Source: Candidatus Roizmanbacteria bacterium RIFCSPLOWO2_01_FULL_44_13 (lineage in GTDB: Bacteria; Patescibacteriota; Microgenomatia; UBA1406; GWC2-37-13). Taken from it: a stretch of DNA of 8,522 nt. The position numbers and the translations under genes were made by a program. Shown here piece after piece: positions 6,705 through 8,522 of the stretch (position 1 is its first letter; the number at the start of each line of letters is the position of its first letter). The stretch spans positions 2,819-11,340 of the forward strand of contig MGAT01000012.1 in the NCBI GenBank assembly GCA_001789855.1. The letters run 5' to 3'. Under the pieces are notes generated by a model. The model saw nothing but the letters and a program-made list of their open reading frames with translations, was not told the DNA's origin and made no database searches.

Positions 6705-7894
6705 AAAACCGCGACTACATTTTGTTTTTAACCGGCCTGTTTACTTCAAAATTTGCCTATTTCATGATGGTCGTCGCCGTGAACTGGCAGCTTTATCAAT
6801 TGACCAAGTCGCCGTTGTCGCTCGGGCTTTTGGGATTATTCAATTTCATCCCGATATTGTTGATGTCCTTTTTTTCCGGAATAATCGCCGACATTTTCAA
6901 CAGAAAAAAGATTCTTTTTCTCGTAATATTCTTTTCTATGTTAAACTCCCTTACGCTCGCCGTCCTCACGACAAAAGGACTGATTAACCCTTGGCTAATT
7001 TACTTACTCATCGGTCTTAACTCCGCCTATTATTCTTTTGAGGCACCGGCCCGGCAATCGATGCTTCCCACACTCGTACCAAGAAAAAAATTTCCTTTGG
7101 CGGTCAGCATCAATAACATGGTTTTTCATTCCACCAATTTTTTTGGCCCGGCCGCAGCCGGTTTCATTATTGCATATCTTGGCGTAAGTGGGGTTTACTT
7201 CATCAACGTGGGTATATTCTTTGCCGCTTTAACAAGCTTGCTGTTCATGAGTCCGGCGGTAAGAAATATCGTCAGGCCAAAATTTAATTTTATGGAAATA
7301 AAGCAGGGACTGTCCTTTGTCTTCAAATCGCCCTTGATATTCAGCTCGATGATGATCGATTTTCTGGCGACCTTTTTTGCCTCGGCAACCACGCTGATGC
7401 CGATTTTTGCCGTTGACATTTTAAAGATCGGACCTGCCCAAATGGGTTTTTTATACGCCGCGCCGAGCGCCGGAGCAATCGTCGCCGGCTTGATTTTTAC
7501 CTTCCTCCATAAAATAAAAAACCAGGGCCGCGTGCTTATATATTCAGTTCTTTTGTACGGAGCGGCCACCGTGTTTTTTGCCTTATCCAGAAATTATTAT
7601 CTGTCATTATTTTTTATCGCCGTAGCCGGTGCCGCCGACATGATCTCAGCCGTCATAAGAAATATTGTCAGGCAGCTTAGTACACCCGACCACCTGCGGG
7701 GTAGAATGACGGCGGTCAATATGGTTTTTTATAACGGCGGGCCACAGCTCGGAGAAGTGGAGGCGGGATTTACCGCCCATTTCTTCGGCGCTCCCGCATC
7801 GGTGGCGTTGGGAGGTCTCGCGACAATTGCCATTACTTTGTATATTGCCAAAAAAACGCCCCAACTTTTAAACTATAAAGACAAAGACAATTGA
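6701..7894 (+). CDS. MFS transporter, EntS-like (MFS_3) exporter family
   Basis: From the ATG at 6701 the protein is 397 residues with about ten to twelve hydrophobic membrane segments, the usual MFS plan of two six-helix halves. The loop after the second helix reads GIIADIFNRKK (60-70), the MFS motif A (GxxxDxxxRK) in slightly changed form. FEAPARQSMLPTLVPRKKFPLAVSINN (113-139) and the following FFGPAAAGFII match the EntS-like (enterobactin exporter) branch. A proton-driven exporter of a small molecule is likely; the substrate is unknown. An alternative in-frame ATG at 6683 adds six residues and has GAGGG three bases before it. I prefer 6701 because its ATGA overlaps the prfA stop, a common coupling arrangement, but both are possible. 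It lies between prfA and rpmE and ends with TGA 12 bases before the rpmE promoter box. Confidence 0.9.
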   Translation: MKNRDYILFLTGLFTSKFAYFMMVVAVNWQLYQLTKSPLSLGLLGLFNFIPILLMSFFSGIIADIFNRKKILFLVIFFSMLNSLTLAVLTTKGLINPWLIYLLIGLNSAYYSFEAPARQSMLPTLVPRKKFPLAVSINNMVFHSTNFFGPAAAGFIIAYLGVSGVYFINVGIFFAALTSLLFMSPAVRNIVRPKFNFMEIKQGLSFVFKSPLIFSSMMIDFLATFFASATTLMPIFAVDILKIGPAQMGFLYAAPSAGAIVAGLIFTFLHKIKNQGRVLIYSVLLYGAATVFFALSRNYYLSLFFIAVAGAADMISAVIRNIVRQLSTPDHLRGRMTAVNMVFYNGGPQLGEVEAGFTAHFFGAPASVALGGLATIAITLYIAKKTPQLLNYKDKDN

Positions 7895-7906
7895 AAAATT
7901 TTCTGC

Positions 7907-7912
7907 TATAAT
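7907..7912 (+). promoter_or_regulatory. TATAAT -10 box in front of rpmE
   Basis: A perfect TATAAT lies in the 27-base gap after the MFS gene and ends nine bases (ATTTCTTCT) before the rpmE ATG at 7922. The transcript would have a leader of no more than two or three bases. AAGACA at 7884-7889 is a possible but poor -35 box at 17 bases. No Shine-Dalgarno is present. Confidence 0.55.
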
Positions 7913-7921
7913 ATTTCTTCT

Positions 7922-8221
7922 ATGAAAACAGATATTCATCCAACTTATTACGCCGGCGCCGTGGTCACCTGTGTCTGCGGTAATACCTTTACGACCGGGA
8001 GCACAAAAAAGAACATCTCGGTCGAGGTCTGTTATAAATGTCACCCCCTTTACACCGGGGAGCACCGCTTCCTAGACGTAAAGGGGCGCGTCGACACCTT
8101 TAAGAAAAAACAGGCCGCCGCGGCGACCTATAAGGCTACTTATGCCGGCAAAAAAAATAAAAAAAGCGGGGCGGAAGAGAAAAAAGTCAAGTCATTAAAA
8201 GAATTGTTAAGCGAATCCTAA
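7922..8221 (+). CDS. rpmE: 50S ribosomal protein L31 (zinc-binding type A) with C-terminal extension
   Basis: The protein is 99 residues. Residues 1-61 match type A L31 closely: MKTDIHPTYY, TCVCGNTFTTGS, SVEVCYKCHPLYTGEHRFLDVKGRVDTFKKK. The four cysteines C17, C19, C37 and C40 are in the places of the C+ zinc ribbon, as in E. coli RpmE. L31 sits on the central protuberance and bridges to the 30S head. The usual length is 65-75; here about 35 extra residues rich in Lys, Ala and Glu follow (KKKQAAAATYKATYAGKK onward), low-complexity and probably disordered or RNA-contacting. It has its own -10 box and is followed after nine bases by the rplJ promoter. The identification is firm; the role of the tail is unknown. 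Confidence 0.95.
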   Translation: MKTDIHPTYYAGAVVTCVCGNTFTTGSTKKNISVEVCYKCHPLYTGEHRFLDVKGRVDTFKKKQAAAATYKATYAGKKNKKSGAEEKKVKSLKELLSES

Positions 8222-8227
8222 AAAATT

Positions 8228-8236
8228 TGTTATAAT
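8228..8236 (+). promoter_or_regulatory. Extended -10 promoter (TGTTATAAT) for rplJ
   Basis: TGTTATAAT combines a TGn extension with a perfect TATAAT. TTGTTA at 8204-8209 is a possible -35, but at 21 bases the spacing is too long, so the extended -10 probably suffices. Transcription would start at about G8242 or G8243, immediately before the first paired base of the leader, which supports both features. Confidence 0.65.
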
Positions 8237-8241
8237 AGTTA

Positions 8242-8321
8242 GGTTCCTTAAGACCCGGGTTTAAAAATAAAACTTTAAGTTTCCCGGCGAAATTCCAGGC
8301 GAGCCTGGAGAAAGGAAAAAC
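8242..8321 (+). ncRNA. L10 leader (autoregulatory 5' UTR of rplJ)
   Basis: The 80-base leader folds by eye into a closed multibranch structure. In the closing helix P1, TTCCTT (8244-8249) pairs with AAGGAA (8312-8317). In P2, CCGGG (8255-8259) pairs with CCCGG (8283-8287), then after a TTT bulge (8280-8282) TTAAA (8261-8265) pairs with TTTAA (8274-8278). P3 is TCCAGG (8294-8299) with a CGAG loop and CCTGGA (8304-8309). The position before rplJ and this architecture fit the known L10 leader, which the L10-L12 complex binds to shut off its own operon. P1 covers the Shine-Dalgarno, so control by blocking translation is likely; there is no run of T to suggest attenuation. The family match is from memory of the consensus, not a covariance search. 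Confidence 0.75.
8312..8316 (+). promoter_or_regulatory. Shine-Dalgarno of rplJ, paired in the leader
   Basis: AAGGA ends five bases before the rplJ ATG. It is the only well-placed Shine-Dalgarno in the window and it fixes the start at 8322. It forms the 3' strand of the closing helix of the leader, so its access depends on the leader being open. Confidence 0.7.
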
Positions 8322-8522
8322 ATGGTTAGCCAAAAGAAAAAAACACAAGTCGAAAATTTAACCTCGCTTCTCAAGGATAAAAACAACTTCCTCCTCATAA
8401 AAATAGACCGCACCCGGCACCAAAGCCTGGAAAAATTGAGGCGCGAATTGAAAAAAGCCGGATCGACAGTTAAGGTTATAAAGAATGCCTATTTCGAAAA
8501 AGCCGTCAATAAGCTAGCTCCA
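8322..8522 (+). CDS. rplJ: 50S ribosomal protein L10 (N-terminal 67 residues, cut by window edge)
   Basis: The open frame runs from the ATG to the last base, so the C-terminus is missing. The visible part starts MVSQKKKTQVENLTSLLKDK, followed by a strand NFLLIKIDRTRHQSLEKLRRELKKAG and VKVIKNAYFEKAV (50-62). This matches the L10 plan of a first helix, the strand that normally reads 'vvvdyrGlt', the helix LRxxLRxAG and the signature VxKNTLxxxA. L10 forms the base of the L12 stalk that recruits translation factors, and binds 23S rRNA beside L11. The leader upstream strongly supports this call. The next gene is expected to be rplL, outside the window. The typical 'GLT' of the second strand is changed to TRHQS here. 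Confidence 0.88.
   Translation, partial: MVSQKKKTQVENLTSLLKDKNNFLLIKIDRTRHQSLEKLRRELKKAGSTVKVIKNAYFEKAVNKLAP

Noticed and set aside
7195..7569. Minus-strand open frame of 124 codons opposite the MFS gene.
   Set aside because: It is a shadow of the conserved transporter frame, with no promoter, SD or domain pattern of its own.
3670..7894. Possible UGA recoding as in Gracilibacteria/SR1.
   Set aside because: TGA ends the S41 protease (3670-3672), the release factor (6702-6704) and the MFS gene (7892-7894) at the expected family ends, and no TGA interrupts a conserved frame.
4778..8331. CATGGTTAGCC occurs at 4778-4788 and again across the rplJ start at 8321-8331.
   Set aside because: An 11-base match is expected several times by chance in a window of this size, and the contexts differ (intergenic versus start codon).

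Overview
The window looks like part of a Patescibacteria (Candidate Phyla Radiation) chromosome. The evidence is compact, densely packed genes with overlaps or gaps of a few bases, slimmed-down proteins, almost no Shine-Dalgarno sequences, and -10 boxes sitting directly in front of start codons. The phylum call is an inference; no taxonomic marker was searched. TGA ends three genes here, so the UGA-recoded code of Gracilibacteria/SR1 is not in use. All start codons chosen are ATG.

Layout. On the minus strand at the left edge is a partial membrane glycosyltransferase of the GT39/PMT type, running off the window. A 31-base AT-rich divergent promoter region separates it from everything else, which lies on the plus strand. 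First comes rpsF-ssb-rpsR (S6, SSB, S18). Next are an unrecognised protein with a barrel-sandwich-hybrid (lipoyl-like) signature, a C-terminal processing protease (S41) and an HtrA-type serine protease. These are followed by hisS, a short prfA-like release factor that overlaps hisS, and an MFS exporter that overlaps prfA. Then comes rpmE (L31) with its own promoter. Last is rplJ (L10), cut by the right edge and preceded by a strong promoter and a folded leader that fits the L10 autoregulatory leader.

How the genes fit together. Most encode the translation machinery: S6, S18, L31, L10, HisRS and RF1. The two membrane-anchored PDZ proteases form an envelope quality-control pair embedded among them. 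The most notable points are: (1) an RF1 homologue with intact codon-recognition and GGQ motifs but no domain 1, its start fixed by an in-frame stop just upstream; (2) a repeated TATAAT box 6-9 bases before the ATG, implying leaderless mRNAs; (3) rplJ as the only gene with a clear Shine-Dalgarno, which is paired inside its leader; (4) the unrecognised lipoyl-like-fold protein overlapping the S41 protease gene. No tRNA, rRNA, CRISPR array, insertion sequence or clear intrinsic terminator was seen, and no intergenic stretch reaches 300 bases apart from coding that runs off the edges.
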